64,000 nt of DNA from Apteryx mantelli. Taxonomy: Eukaryota; Chordata; Aves; Apterygiformes; Apterygidae. Where the stretch lies: contig NC_089984.1 of NCBI RefSeq assembly GCF_036417845.1, positions 4,092,001-4,156,000 on the forward strand, in the 5' to 3' direction. A program made the position numbers and the translations under genes. The notes under the pieces are model-generated. The model was not told the origin of the DNA. It saw only the letters and a program-made list of their open reading frames with translations, and did not search any database. The stretch's first letter is position 1; each line of letters starts with the position of its first letter. Shown here in pieces: positions 9,521-21,900 of this stretch.

Positions 9521-10550
9521 GTTCCTGTTACATGCATGGTACGGCACTAAGCAGAGCGTTCGGATATAGCCCTTGCCCAGCTGAACCTCCAAACTGGGTG
9601 TCTCGGCCTTGGAGACGCAGGAAAGGAACTGGCAACATCCTTGTAGAAGCATAACCATTCCAGGACCTCATGGATCTAAGGAGGTCCAGGATAAGAAAAG
9701 AGTGCATACCTTGCACGTGTGTTTAGGCCATAATGCTCAAATAAGAGTGAAATGGGAGTTTTCTGAAAGAGCTGAAGATTTGGAGTACCTATAAGACTCC
9801 AAGTGCTGTACTTTAAGTCATACGCTTAATTAAACATTTTGCTCGGTCGAACCTAGACTCTTAGCACCTTCCCAGCTCAAATCCTTGCAGGGGGTGACTT
9901 AGACTCTCACCATCTAGCAATAAGCTAGGTGGTAAAATTGATCCTGTTCTCATTAAATTTTCTACTTCGCTCCCCAGAGCACCCAGACAGTTAGTGATAC
10001 ATATTTCCCGTTTTTTAGATAAGCTTAGTAGTGCTAAAACACTCAACAGGTGTGATTTTGTTTAAAGCATGAAGTTTTTTTAAGACTATAGGAAATACCA
10101 CCCCAAGTCAGCCCCATGGGCCATGTAGACCAGCATTGGCTACAACAGCAGCAGTAGGAGACAGTGTGTAAGGAGTCTGCATGAGCCTGACCGTCATCTG
10201 TGGTCCACTCCCTCAGCTACCATCCTGACAGCTACAATTACGATATTACAGATTTTTTTCCCTTCCATGCCTGTTTATGGGGCAATTTTCCATTAATTTG
10301 CCTACTTGCTTAGTTTTGCAAAGCCCTTCCTGACACTTAACCATACCTTGTTAGACACCTTGTAGAGGGCAAATACTGTTTTCTTCACATCTGCTTTCTA
10401 AGTTCTTTGAGAAACTTGTTTCATCTTAAGTTGTAGTACAAGAAGCTTCCCATGTTGCCAAAGCATTAAAATATATAGCGATATACTAGCAATTAGACCC
10501 AGGGCCTCCTATTGCAACAGAAATTCATTCGTTACAGCAACTTTATGTGC

Positions 10551-10606
10551 TTTATGTGCTAAAGCATGGCAGAATATTTTCAAAAATTGCTTCTTTTGCT
10601 CTTTTT
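10551..10606 (+). repeat. Unclassified dispersed repeat, copy A
   Basis: This 56-nt segment aligns without gaps to 12872-12927, with 48 of 56 bases identical by hand count and the same orientation. Copy A is preceded by a partial duplication of TTTATGTGC at 10542-10550. The family was not recognised. A CR1-internal or LTR origin is possible. Confidence 0.6.
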
Positions 10607-11339
10607 TTGTTTTTGTTTTTAATCCAGAAGCACTACCACCATCTCTAATAGCTACCTCCAGCTCTGCAGCAGGCTCCTGCGCAACATGCAACTGAAAATG
10701 CTTGTTAAAATGCTTAATGGAAACACTCACTGGACCCCCCCCATAGCGTAAGAAAGGGCTGCAAAGCAGCACACTCCCAACAGGACTCGGACTCCCCCGC
10801 AGACAGCAGGGTGAGAAAGGTTTCTGCTTCATGCTCCTCTCCCTCCATCCAGAGCACACTCACGCTTCAAAGCCGTGAAAGCACTGAACTGAGAAAGCAG
10901 GTGAAAAACCTTATGGATGTAAGGCAATACAGAGAGCTTTTTTGGTTTGTTTTTCCTCGTTTTTGGAGTTTTTTTTTTTCCCCAGTAGTGCAACCACCTG
11001 CTTAAGCTGTCCTTTATTCTAATTCTTTCAGCTGAGGTTTTGTTGAATTAAACCTTGATCTCACCACCACCCTTGAAGGTGTGGGGGGGGAAGAAAGACC
11101 CATACGAGTGGCCTAGCATCTAATTACTCCTCGCCTATGAAAGGCAGAGGTGTAATGGCATTAAAGGTATTGTTTCCTCCCTGTCGTGCAGGCGGCTGTG
11201 CTTCTTTAAACAAATACGCTACATCGCCGGTAATCCAAAAAAGTGATGTTTATTACTACTTTTACAATATACTATTTCTTGCACTTTTTTTGTTGTTGTT
11301 GTTGTTTCCACCGTGCGCGACTTGTGTCCCCAATTAACA

Positions 11340-11480
11340 ACTTAAGGGTGGGCGAGGATGGCTGAGAAACTTAAGGAGGGCGCTTCTTGGCAGACCTGCT
11401 AATCTGTCCATCAGCGAGGGAGGGGATCCATTAGCAGGTGATTCGGGGGAGTAATAAGTCCATCAGCATGCAAATCGGCC
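11340..11480. promoter_or_regulatory. Candidate enhancer with paired TAAT sites and an octamer
   Basis: A perfect 10-bp inverted repeat, ACCTGCTAAT (11394-11403) and ATTAGCAGGT (11430-11439), overlaps a CAGGTG E-box (11435-11440). The 10-mer GTCCATCAGC occurs twice (11406-11415 and 11458-11467). A perfect POU octamer ATGCAAAT lies at 11468-11475. The block is distinct from its surroundings and has no coding explanation. Regulatory function is inferred. Confidence 0.35.
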
Positions 11481-11499
11481 CAGAGGATGAAAGGGCAGG

Positions 11500-12850
11500 C
11501 TGGGGGATGAGACCCGCAGCTGGGCCCCGATGGGGGTGTTAAGCCTCACCACCCTCCCACCCCTGCAAATCCCAGCTCTGAAGAGCCGGTTGAGTCGAGG
11601 GAAGCGGGAGTCGGGGGCTGGAGCAGGGGTGTGTAGTGGGGAAGGAGTCGCTGGGGTTTTTGCATAAGAAAGTCGTGCCTCAACCGGCCCACCGGATTGC
11701 GTTGGAAGGAATCAACAAGCAAAGCGAGCCAGCGGCTTGCAAAGACTTTGCTAAGGAGCTTCCCAAAGCGACGAAACCCTTCCTGGATAAAATGGGGGGG
11801 GGCCCCTTTGAAATAACCGGGAAGCAACGCCTGGGAATAAATATTGTGATAGAGGGAGGTGATAGATGGTGTCCCAGAAGGATTGGAGCTGGGACGTTTG
11901 CTGTTGGGCTCTCCTTACCTCCTTTTTCAGAAGACTTAGAAATAGCACGGGGACACGGGGTGGATCGGGGAGGCCGCTCTGTAGCTGGCCGTGAAACGTT
12001 GCCGGATGATATGGCGATGCCGAGTGACTCAAAAAGGAGATGATATAGCAGAATTGTGAAAAATAAAGGGTAGGACGGGCTCCCACGCAAGGGGAAAGTT
12101 TAGCCTGCTTTTATCAGCTTAAAAATGGATGGATAAGGGAGGATAGAAGAGAGGTCTATGCAATTGCCACAAGATGAAAACGCATAAATCAAGTCACAAG
12201 GGCGCTAGGCAAATTCACAGAAGACAGAGGTTCGGGTGCAGTTACCGGCTTAGGAAATCTCTAAATGCCGATTATTGGCAGTGGGAAGGACGGTGCTGTA
12301 AGTGTCTGATGTTTAAAACCTGCCTCCTCGAGGATCTGCTGCTGGTTCTTCGGGACAGAGGTCCTCAGGCTGCGAGTACGTGGGTGTCAGACCCACAGGG
12401 AAGCGTTGGTCTATTTTGGGGGTTTAAATTAAACCTTATTTAAAAATATGTAATTGGTTCAAGATGCTGATTTTGAGGAAAAAAATAGGTGATTGTGTAA
12501 AAGAGCTCCGTCACCGGGAGCAGAGCCCTGGCAAGCAAACAGTGGCTTCGAGGCCTGTTTTGTCTCCCAGCTCTAATCCTGGTTTCCTTTTGGAAATGAC
12601 CTCTGGAAATGTAAATCTGATGTGAGCAGCACAGCCCCCATCTGTATCTGTAATGCACAAGGGACATCCGAGCTGCACAGAGGACTTCTTGTAGCAAGTC
12701 ATCCATCCGACCACTTTTGCCTTATGGTGGATGAGCTTTAAATATTTCTTTTTCTTTGTTTTTATTTTCCAATTTCACTGTGCACCTCTTAATATCCCTG
12801 GTCAGGGTTTTTACGAGATACTGACTTAAAATATGCCGACTCCATAGTAA
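11500..12850. other. Intergenic; no gene seen
   Basis: Moderately GC-rich sequence with overlapping short frames on both strands around 11636-12090. Their residue composition is unremarkable and no family was recognised. A conserved-looking stretch with GATAG and CAAAGCG motifs lies at 11690-11870. Confidence 0.5.
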
Positions 12851-12871
12851 ATTACTAACGAATGGAATGCC

Positions 12872-12927
12872 TTTATGTGCTAAAACACAGAAGAATATGT
12901 ACAAAAATTGGTTCGTTTGCTCTTTTT
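12872..12927 (+). repeat. Unclassified dispersed repeat, copy B
   Basis: Same-strand partner of 10551-10606, 2.3 kb away, with 48 of 56 identities. No copy was found elsewhere in the window on either strand by eye. Flanks do not align well, so the true element boundaries are unknown. Confidence 0.6.
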
Positions 12928-12929
12928 CA

Positions 12930-15900
12930 ATCCTGAGGGCCAATTCACCACAGAGAAACAAGTATTTCTATATTGTTTTGAGCTTGCACTTCAACATACA
13001 TTCTCTATCTTAGCAATAGTACACCACTGATTCACAGTGCTGTTCCGTAGTTTTATAGCCAACCTGGTGGTGTACAAGTTGCACTTTAAAATGAAAACTT
13101 CACAATATAATAAGACCTTAGAAAATCCTGAACAGGTAGGGACCTCTAGTTAAGATTTCTTTTTTCCAAGTAAATGGTTTCACACAAGGAAAAGTAAATC
13201 AAAACTATAATTCATTTAAAGGCTTACACATTTGGGGAGCATCTTGCAATTTATTCTGCAGCAGAATGGAAAGGGAAGAGTATAAAAGGTCCCGTTACAG
13301 TCAGTTTTTTTTAGAAGTAGTGGTGTGTGTGGAGCCTCACTTGACTTCTTGTCTAACGAAAAGCAGTTTTTTTGCACCCGCTGCCAATTTGAGGTCTTCT
13401 GGTCTCCTGGCGCAGCTTGGGAAGGTTCACACAAACGGCAAGCAATTTCTCAGCTTTTGAGAGCGCACTGTGGTCAACTGGGGTGTGGGCTAGGTAGGAG
13501 AAAAGGGAAATGCAAATTGAGCTCATTTCCATCACAAATGTCTGTCCAGGCCCTTTACTCGGGCTCCCTTGTTCCCTCTTTAACTTGTATGTTAGCAGGT
13601 TTGCTGGTTTTAGATGGGCCCAAACTGCTGGTCCTCCCAATGGGTTGACTGCCACTGATCCTCCTGTGCTATCCCGGTTTTCTCTCCCAGACATCGCTGC
13701 TCTTGAAACATGTTAGTGAGGATTTTAGCTGCCTTAGCCAGAAGGAATGCCTGACCATAAATGATCATCTAAGAAGAGAAATTTCTTTTGGCCGCAGCCC
13801 AGCTTGCACAAGGGGATGACTGATGGCCAAGATACCGAACAAGCCAGGTTCTTTTCCCCTATTTGGATACTTGTTTTTTACATACCACAACCTTGGGTTG
13901 CCTTCAGAGGGGAGGTGAGGGAAGAGCCTTAAGCTGCGTTCAGACAGGACTTTATTCCACTCCTATCCACAGGACAATCCTATCTCACTAGCTCTGTACA
14001 GATTTCAGGCTGAAGCCCAAATGTTTGGTGCAGATATTTGATTCTAGGTGTAGCTTTTTAACTTTTTTAAGACTCTCGGAGATGGGGGGCATACACAGCT
14101 TTTGCTCAGGGACCAATGCTGAGGCAACAGCAATAACAGCTCAGAAAGTGCTTGTGTTCAGCATCTTCGTAGACTGTTTGGGAAGGCAGTACCCAGGCCC
14201 AGCCCGAGAGACTTCTGCACACCCCAGCTGTCTGTCCCGGGGCTGACGAGGGGCCAGCCCTCTCTTGCATGGTCAATGTTCTCACCCAAACGCAGCATGC
14301 CTCCAGAGCACTTGAGTACATTTTTACGGAAGACTCTTATTCATGCAAGATGTAATCTTGGCTTCCTCTTGTCAAGAAAAGGCAGAATTATGAGAAATAC
14401 CAAGATATTTTGTCCAGTCTCATGGACTTCCAACTTGCCCTTTGCAAGTTGTGCATGGCAGATGTGGAAGCAGATATTGTTCCTTCTACCACATGAAAGC
14501 TGGCCATCATTTGGGTGATCTCTACTGTAATTTCTACTTCTAGCAGAGCAATAGAGGGCTAATCCCATTCCTGATTTGGTTGCCTTTCATCCCAGCAGTC
14601 TAATATTTCCATTAGACAGCAAGGAGCACTGGTCAATAAAAGCTGCTGTCAGCCTATTTGTCTGAGCAACTGAAAACCAATAGGAGTGTGAAAGGGAAGC
14701 CCTGGCGACCCAACTTAATCATGTGTTTTTATCCTTGTCATGGCATTTTATATTTTCTTTGGAGTTGTAATTTTGCTTTTGTGGTTTTATTTTTTGTACC
14801 TTCAAAATCACAGTTCAATAAAATGTCAATTTTTAATTTTTTTTATTAGTATTGTCTGGCCTACTGCTCAGATACTACTTTAACAATCACTTTGTTATTC
14901 AAAGAGAGGAAGTCCTCTGGAGCTAGAAAGGTAACATGACAAATCCTCAGTCAGTTGAACAATATCATGTTTCTCCAATGTTAAAGGCGGCTGAATACAG
15001 TGTTTGTAAGAAGATACCTGTCAAACAAAACAGATTTTTTTTTTAATCTTCTTGTGGCTCCAGAGAGGCTGTGCTCATGTTGGCCTTTCATCTCTGGAAG
15101 TACAGGCTCCAATTCAGGTGTGAGACAGCTCGGAAGCAGAGAGCAGCATGAGTTTGGTGACAGCAACGGTCCTTCTGCGCTAAGTAGAGGGAGCTGGCAA
15201 GGAAGGAGATGTGCGACGGGTTCCTGGAGACACCAAATTACTATTTCCCAGGTCATATTGTTATGCCACCTTAACCCAAAATGATCAGAGGGAAGGGAAG
15301 GACCCTTCCTTCAGTTCACAACACAGAAACATCGGCATGTGTGTTGCAAACTTCTTGATATGAGGTTTTTTTTCCGGAGTTGTAAATGGCTATTAGCATT
15401 TTTTTATGCATCCGATGTTCTTCCCTGTATAGCAGATTTTTAAAAATATCGTTCAACCATTGCTAAAACACTGGGGGTTTTTTTTTGAGGGGGGGGGGAG
15501 AGGGCTCCAGCTATTGTCTAGCCTGTAAAGCTCATTTGCATCCCTTTTTAAGAGCATCAAGATTTTCTGGACAACTTGAGACAAGGAATCCTCTCAGCGC
15601 ATAACTCCTGCAGCACACCGCTGCTGACTGGCAGGTTCTTTATTATCCAGTAAAAGCTTCTGTCTTCTGGCTCTGCAGACTTACTTGTCTCAAGTGTATT
15701 ATAAATGCCTCTTGCCATAGGAGTGCTGGTGGTAGCACAGCTATTTTATAAATGCCTCAGCTGGCAGCAAGCAGCCGGACAAAAGAATACTAATTTTTTC
15801 TCTGGCGGATGGTCCAGATTTCATTGATTTTTTTTTTTTTTTTGAAAAGTTTAGTGACATGTTGAATACTGAGTTGTGTGCTACCCTCTGGGTTGCTACT

Positions 15901-17420
15901 TGACCTTTTATTCTTAAGGTTCATACAACAGAAGTTGGTAAACTAGCAGCAAATGCCTCTAACAAATTCAGGCTGTCTAGTTCCCGAATTTCTCACTGTT
16001 GAGCAACCATAGCTATTAGCTGCATCCCTGGGGTCTGTGTTTTTCCCCTACCTGTCTGCTATTTAACAGATCATCTGTTCAAATCGCTAAACTATGGTTC
16101 TGCATTTGGTGGAAGGCCGAGTTTTCTTACATCAGAGTCCTGTCTGCAGGTCCCATGAGCGGTGCTCAATGCTCAGTTCCTGAACGGAACCAACTAACGG
16201 AGCTGCTCAACTTTCTAACGCCCTAAATCCACATCTGGTCTTCAACCAAGGGTGCTAATATGCAGCAGTGCCCTGGGAAGCCCCCATCCCCTCTTCCTCT
16301 GGAATAGCTCTTCCCTTTGGGAAATCATCAGCTGGCCAGTTTTAAGGCTGCTTCTTGGTGACAGCGGTGAAGGAAATGCATAAGACCCACGTCCATCTCC
16401 TTCAGTGTCTACCTCCTTTGGTCTCCCCCAAGGGTCTTCCTGTCACCCCTGCGCTCATGGCATGTACCCCCAAGGGGACTCTGCCGGCACGGCTCAGTGG
16501 TGCTGGCTAATGATATCCCCAGCCTACCTGTGTTGAGGTGCTCCTGGCTATAGCAACCCAAGCATCATCCTTGGAAAGGAGGAACCTTGTTCAGTGAGTA
16601 TGTAAATACTCCCCGGGGTTGGGATTGGAGCGGCGGTCTTGTTCCTGCCGAAGCTTTTCAACTTTGTTTTAGCTAATTCTTCCATTGTGCTGGAGAGCCA
16701 TAATGGCTTAGGAAGTCTTTTGTTCTTTAGGTGTCTTGATCCCTTTTCTAAATCTGACTCTGCCTTAAGCTGTTCAAAGAGTGGGGAAACAGTACTTGTG
16801 GTTTTAAATAATGTTGCCCTATTCATTAGCAAGATGCTTTCAAAGCCAGAGTTTTCTTTGTTGTCATAACATCTTAGTCCTGAATACTTCTCACTACTAA
16901 ACAGCCTTTTACTATTAAACATCTTCGCTGTTGTTAAACATTGAAGGCCTCTGCCTATTACAGAGGTGAGCGTATTCTCTAGAAGTGTTTGGCCAACTCA
17001 GCAACGTGTGTTTGCAAACGTGTGCAGCTCTGCAGAGCTATTAGGGCTCCAGGGCGCTATGGGATTTCGGGTTTCTAATGCTGAGCACGAGCAAGGCTGG
17101 CTCATTCACGCCAGCTGGGCTGAAGCTATGCTAGCTCCACGCTCAGAGCAACAGGTCCGGGGCTGTCATCTAATCTTTGCACAATAGCAGGGGTGCAACG
17201 GTTTTGAAACATAAAATCTGGTCTCCTCCTTTCCCCCACAGTCACCCAAAAGCAGCAGTGAACACATTGCACGACCATCAAGGACTTGGGCTGTGAGCGT
17301 TTCAGGTCATGCAGCTGCAAGTCTTCAAACACCAGATGTTTCAGGGTGAAAACCTGGGCTCCTGAGCTGGGGAATCACACTTTTCCATCCCTCCGTTGAG
17401 CTATGTCTAGCCCGTCACAC
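12930..17420. other. Intergenic; no gene seen
   Basis: Short frames only. It includes a run of 16 T at 15828-15843 and an AT-rich, 3'-UTR-like block at 14730-14870 with an AATAAA at about 14817. No recognised transposon. Confidence 0.55.
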
Positions 17421-17442
17421 TTTAGGTGCTTAAGCACCTAAA
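17421..17442. repeat. Perfect 22-bp palindrome
   Basis: TTTAGGTGCTT is followed immediately by its reverse complement. The AGGTGC...GCACCT core resembles the arms of the inverted-repeat element at 36126-36305 and of old sauropsid repeats with TAGGTGCCTAA-type units, so it may be the residue of such an element. Confidence 0.6.
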
Positions 17443-18299
17443 TGGCCTCGCTAAGGTCATCTAGGAAAAAAATGAAACCTCAGATTAGTTATGAGATCAT
17501 CAGATCATCCTTGTTGGCTGCACAGTTCCTCCTTCACAGTAACACACAGCTTCCTGGTGCAGGAAGCAAACCCTCAAAACATTGGTTTGTGCATATTAGG
17601 CATTATTTCCTCCTTGTAAACATCTTTTTGATGACTTTTAAACTGGTTCATGGAAAAGATTCTATCTAAGGATTTAACGTTGTTCTAAAGCAAGATAAGG
17701 AGCGAGGGCATATTCTTCTCACTTTAGGACAACGTTCTGGGGCTTACCTTTCTAGCACTGTATTTTAGAAAGGGCACTGGGCAATACTTAGCATTGGCTT
17801 TATATTTTTCAGAGCCACTGAGATGGGGTAATTGAGCGTGGGGATTTTTTGAATAAAATGTTTGCCTTCTCCCTGCAGCAAACTAAAAGTCCTTTGTGGC
17901 AGGAAAGAGGAAAGTACGCAAAAATTGCCCCCAAAACACTGTTTTCCTCCCAATGTGTGTGACTTGGCATGCCCACGTTCAACAGGCGTATATGAAATAG
18001 GCAGAGAGGAATAGGAAAAAGCAGATGTTACAAAGAATAACGCTGAATTTTGCTGGATGGGTTTGTTTACTTTCTTGGGGTGCTTTAAGGAAACAAGCTG
18101 ATTAGGTCATGACCAGCAGCCGCAGTACATGCAGTCTAAAGAAAAAGCTGTCTCACCCGATTTCTGAGCTTTGTAAGGCACAAACTGGCCTCACTATCTC
18201 CATTCTTATCATTCCTAAAGTTAAGATGACTGATGTGGTATTTCAGCAGATCCAGAGCTCCTGTTGTAACCTCTGGCTAAAAAAAATGTCTTAAAGCTC
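17443..18299. other. Intergenic; no gene seen
   Basis: The sequence just after the palindrome (CTAAGGTCATCTAGGAA...) faintly resembles the tRNA-derived vertebrate SINE phrase 'aaggtcac..ag', but too weakly to call. No gene. Confidence 0.45.
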
Positions 18300-18970
18300 T
18301 TAAACTCTCCCTCACCATTCAGTCTGCACTTTGCTTTAGGTTATGCTCATCTCTGCTCCAGTTTTCAGCATAGATCCCACAGGGTTTTGTCCTTATCCCC
18401 TGCTCTTCTTTTCTAGCTCTAGTTCAAACCTGGTGGTCTCATTGGCAGTATGACTTCAACCGTCGCGTGTCTGTTGACCCTCTGATTTCCTTTGAGGTGT
18501 TTGACTCTCTTACCTTGACTGAGCTGTCACTGTGAATAGCATCATGGCTTCTCCTGACCTCAGCCGTAGCCCAGTTACTGGGTTTTCGTTAACCCTCTCT
18601 GGCATTGCTTGTTTGAGCCGCATCTAAATCATGCTGTATCTTCCCCAGCTTCATCTCTTGCGAGCCAGACTTTCCTTTTTGACCCAAAGAGTTTCTCTCT
18701 CATCATGCAGTGGGCCCATTACTGAACACTTTACTTCCACAGCACTTATGTCCTACTTATATCCACTTGAAGAGTTGCTGTCAAGATACTTTTCTTGTGC
18801 TGTTTTGACTGGATTTGGTCTCCTTGCCCTTCTGCTTCCTCTCCTTTCCACCCTCCCTGCCTCCTTACTCATTGTATCAAGAGTAGACACAACCATCTTC
18901 ACTTTCAAGACACCTGATCTGACACTGAGGCCAGTGCCCCAGTGCCCCCAACCTTCTTTGACAGCCTAGA
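18300..18970. other. Pyrimidine-rich stretch of unknown nature
   Basis: About 650 bases are strongly C/T-biased on the + strand, with CTCTCC, CTTCCTCTCC and similar phrases. A frame at 18631-18969 is open for 112 codons but rich in Leu, Ser and Pro, as this composition forces. It could be an old, unrecognised LINE in reverse orientation. Confidence 0.35.
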
Positions 18971-21900
18971 AATTGAAAACTTCCAGCAAATAACCATTTC
19001 CTATGCCTCCCCTTATTGGAAGCTACCCAGAAACTCCAACAAGATCACCTGGCTCTCATGCCTCAAATTACTCCTTCCCTCACAGCCTCCCAAAAATAAC
19101 CCCAGCCCCCACCTCTGAAAGGGGAGGCTGACTTGTGTGCCGTGACGGCTGCTTGGGAGACTGAGCCGTACTGCCTTGTGGCTCCCTTTGGCTTATTAAG
19201 CTCTTTATTTTCAAAGTTAGTTAGATTATAAGCGGCTCAACCCGTTTATTTGCTATAGCTCTACACAGGGGAACCAGAATCTCTTGCCACTGTTCCAAGG
19301 TAAATAGAAAAGGATCCGGAAACAACAACAGTAGGTGACAATAAAAGACAATAAAAGAACGGGGAAAACAAGCTTTGCATTAAAGCATGCGTGTGCAGGT
19401 ATTGCAGGCACATTCTTAAGTGATGAAGGCAGAAAGGAAGCATGCCTAACACGAGATAGCGCGTAACAAGAGAAAAAGCAAATTCTGGACCCAAAGCGTA
19501 CCACCCGTCCATGTATATTTGGTAAAACCATTCTGCCTGCTGGCTTTTATTTTTCTCACTGAGGTACACGTTGCTCTTAAATAAACATGATTATACCCTA
19601 CGTGGAGCTAGAGCGTGGTCCAAACACTAAAAATAACACTCAGAATGTAGAGACTTCAATTAGATGCATACTGCTCAACAATTTAACTTCTAATTGGCTT
19701 GTGGTTATTCCACAACTAGGAACCAACCCTGTTGTGTTTAAAGGATTGACAGTCTAGCAAAACAGGGACCCGAAACACATTTTTTTTTAAAGCAAAACAA
19801 CCAAAAAAAGGAGACCTGTGTGCTGCATGTCAAGGAACCTGTCGGTTTGTGCGCCACTCACCCTTAACTCAGAGCTCTTCTGCAGCTGTTCTGACCATTG
19901 ATAGTCAGGTTCAGCTCCTCATCTGCTCATCAGCTCCATTTCTACAGTCTCACTAAGTTTTCCTAACCTAATTTGGGGCCTCCAAGTGGTGACTGACTTC
20001 AGGATCAGCTCACGTCCCAGACCTGGCAGACAGAGGTATGGGAAAAGGATCTAGTTTTCTGCCCTCCACCCCTGCAGTTCAAGGTCCGTTTTCAGCCAGC
20101 AGCAACAGAGCTTGGATCACCTTTATTTCTTTACTTTTTATTTTTATTTAATTCTTCTAATTCCTGATGGACGCAGTATTAGCCAATTAAGCTAGTGGCA
20201 AAGCGGGGCTGCTGTCTGCCCTGGAGAAGTCTGGTAGCCACATCTATCTCTTAGTGACAAGCTGCCTTCATCTTAGCTCTGCTCCCCGTTTCCTTGCTCA
20301 GTTTGCGTCACGCTCTAAGGCTGCGGGGAACAGGATGGGACGTGTCACAGCTCAGCCTAATGGCAGCCATAAAGCTGTCTGCAGGTTTGTCACGGCATCA
20401 GGAAAGCGAAAAGGCTCATGCCTGGTCGAACTTGGGCCGTGTTTCACCCAGGACATAAGGTGACCTTCAGCATCCCAAGAATCATTCATCAGGTGCTAGC
20501 ACGAATGGTGATTCCTCAAAGACTGTCAAGCAGGGAATAAGATTAGTGGAGGGAGGCAGTGGGGCTCAATACGATTTTGGACAGAAAGGCAAAACCGTGC
20601 TGCTGTCCACACCCCAGCTCAGCAGAGATTCAAGCCTGAGTCAACCGTGGATTGCAGACAGAGCATTTCCAAGGTTCTGGTGTGAAAGAACGGTGGATTT
20701 CCATATGAACTCTTCTGGATACACCAGCAAAAATTTGCAGAGCAGCCCATGTGCCTAGCAAGAATACATGAGGCTGCAGAGTTTTGCATCTGGCTACGAC
20801 CATGGTATCACTCCTTTTTTCCCAGGACACAGGAGTAGTTCTTCCTTCATTCTTTCCTTTCCTATATTTCCAAGCCACTTTTTCCCCCAGCTGAACACCC
20901 AAGGAAAAATTGTTTACTATAATCCCATGGTCACCAAGTCCCTGTCTTGTACATGTGACTGTGACTTAGCTGAAGGAAAGCATGAAAATTTAGGGAAAAA
21001 AGCATTAACTGTAAGCAGAAGCAGCATGTGCATTACAATGTATATTCCATATGTGGTTAGAAAATAAATCCTGAGCTTATTTCCCTAGCATTTTGTTTGT
21101 GAAATGAACCCCAAAGCCTTTCAGGAAGCTTTAAAGCTTGCAGCGCTTTGTGCAGCCAAGTTCAGTAAGTGCATTCGGTCTTACAGCCCTCGGCAGGTTG
21201 CCCACCCCAAACGTGTGGACGTATTGGTGCTCGTGGACGCTGAGCTCTGGACACTGAATAAGCTTTCCTGCAAGTTGAAATCGTGAAGGGTTTAGAGTGC
21301 TTTATACTTCGGATCCTGAAGGCCTGACCACTTTCTAGAAGATGCAATTACACCCCGTGGTGTATCTAAGAAAGTGTTTACTCCGTTGTACCAGGGAAGA
21401 GAGCACACAACTAGCGCCGTGTTTGGTCTGGTTAAGATGAAATTAAACTCAATGCTCTTGCCCAAAACCATGTCACGGCAGGAGCAGCAGCCAGCCCTTT
21501 CTCATGTGAGTAGGTTTCACTCAAGAAAGAAGTAGCCCAGAAACCGCTAGAGCCTGAACGGTTTCAATTTTGCATTACTCAGCGCAGTTCAGTCCTATAA
21601 TTATCTGACTCCTTCCCAGCCATGTCCAGCTAACCGACGATCTCACGCAGGGCAGGATAACAAAGGCATTACGTTTCTTTTCGCCCTTTTCTTACACCGA
21701 AAGTAAAACCATGCAGCGTGTCACCGTGGTGGACGGGAAGCGAAGGCGAGCGTCTAGCTGCCCTTTAATTGTTCCTGAATTAAGCCGTAATGGAGCTATC
21801 GTGAGAAGCAAAGTACAGCCGTGAGACGACTCTCGCACGTAGTACGGTTAACACTGCAGGGCAGCTCTGCATGTAGAGCAGAAAGGTAGTGAAGGTATTC

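Noticed and set aside
14817..14822. AATAAA in an AT-rich, 3'-UTR-like block
   Set aside because: No upstream exon or stop codon of a recognisable gene. AATAAA is frequent in such sequence.
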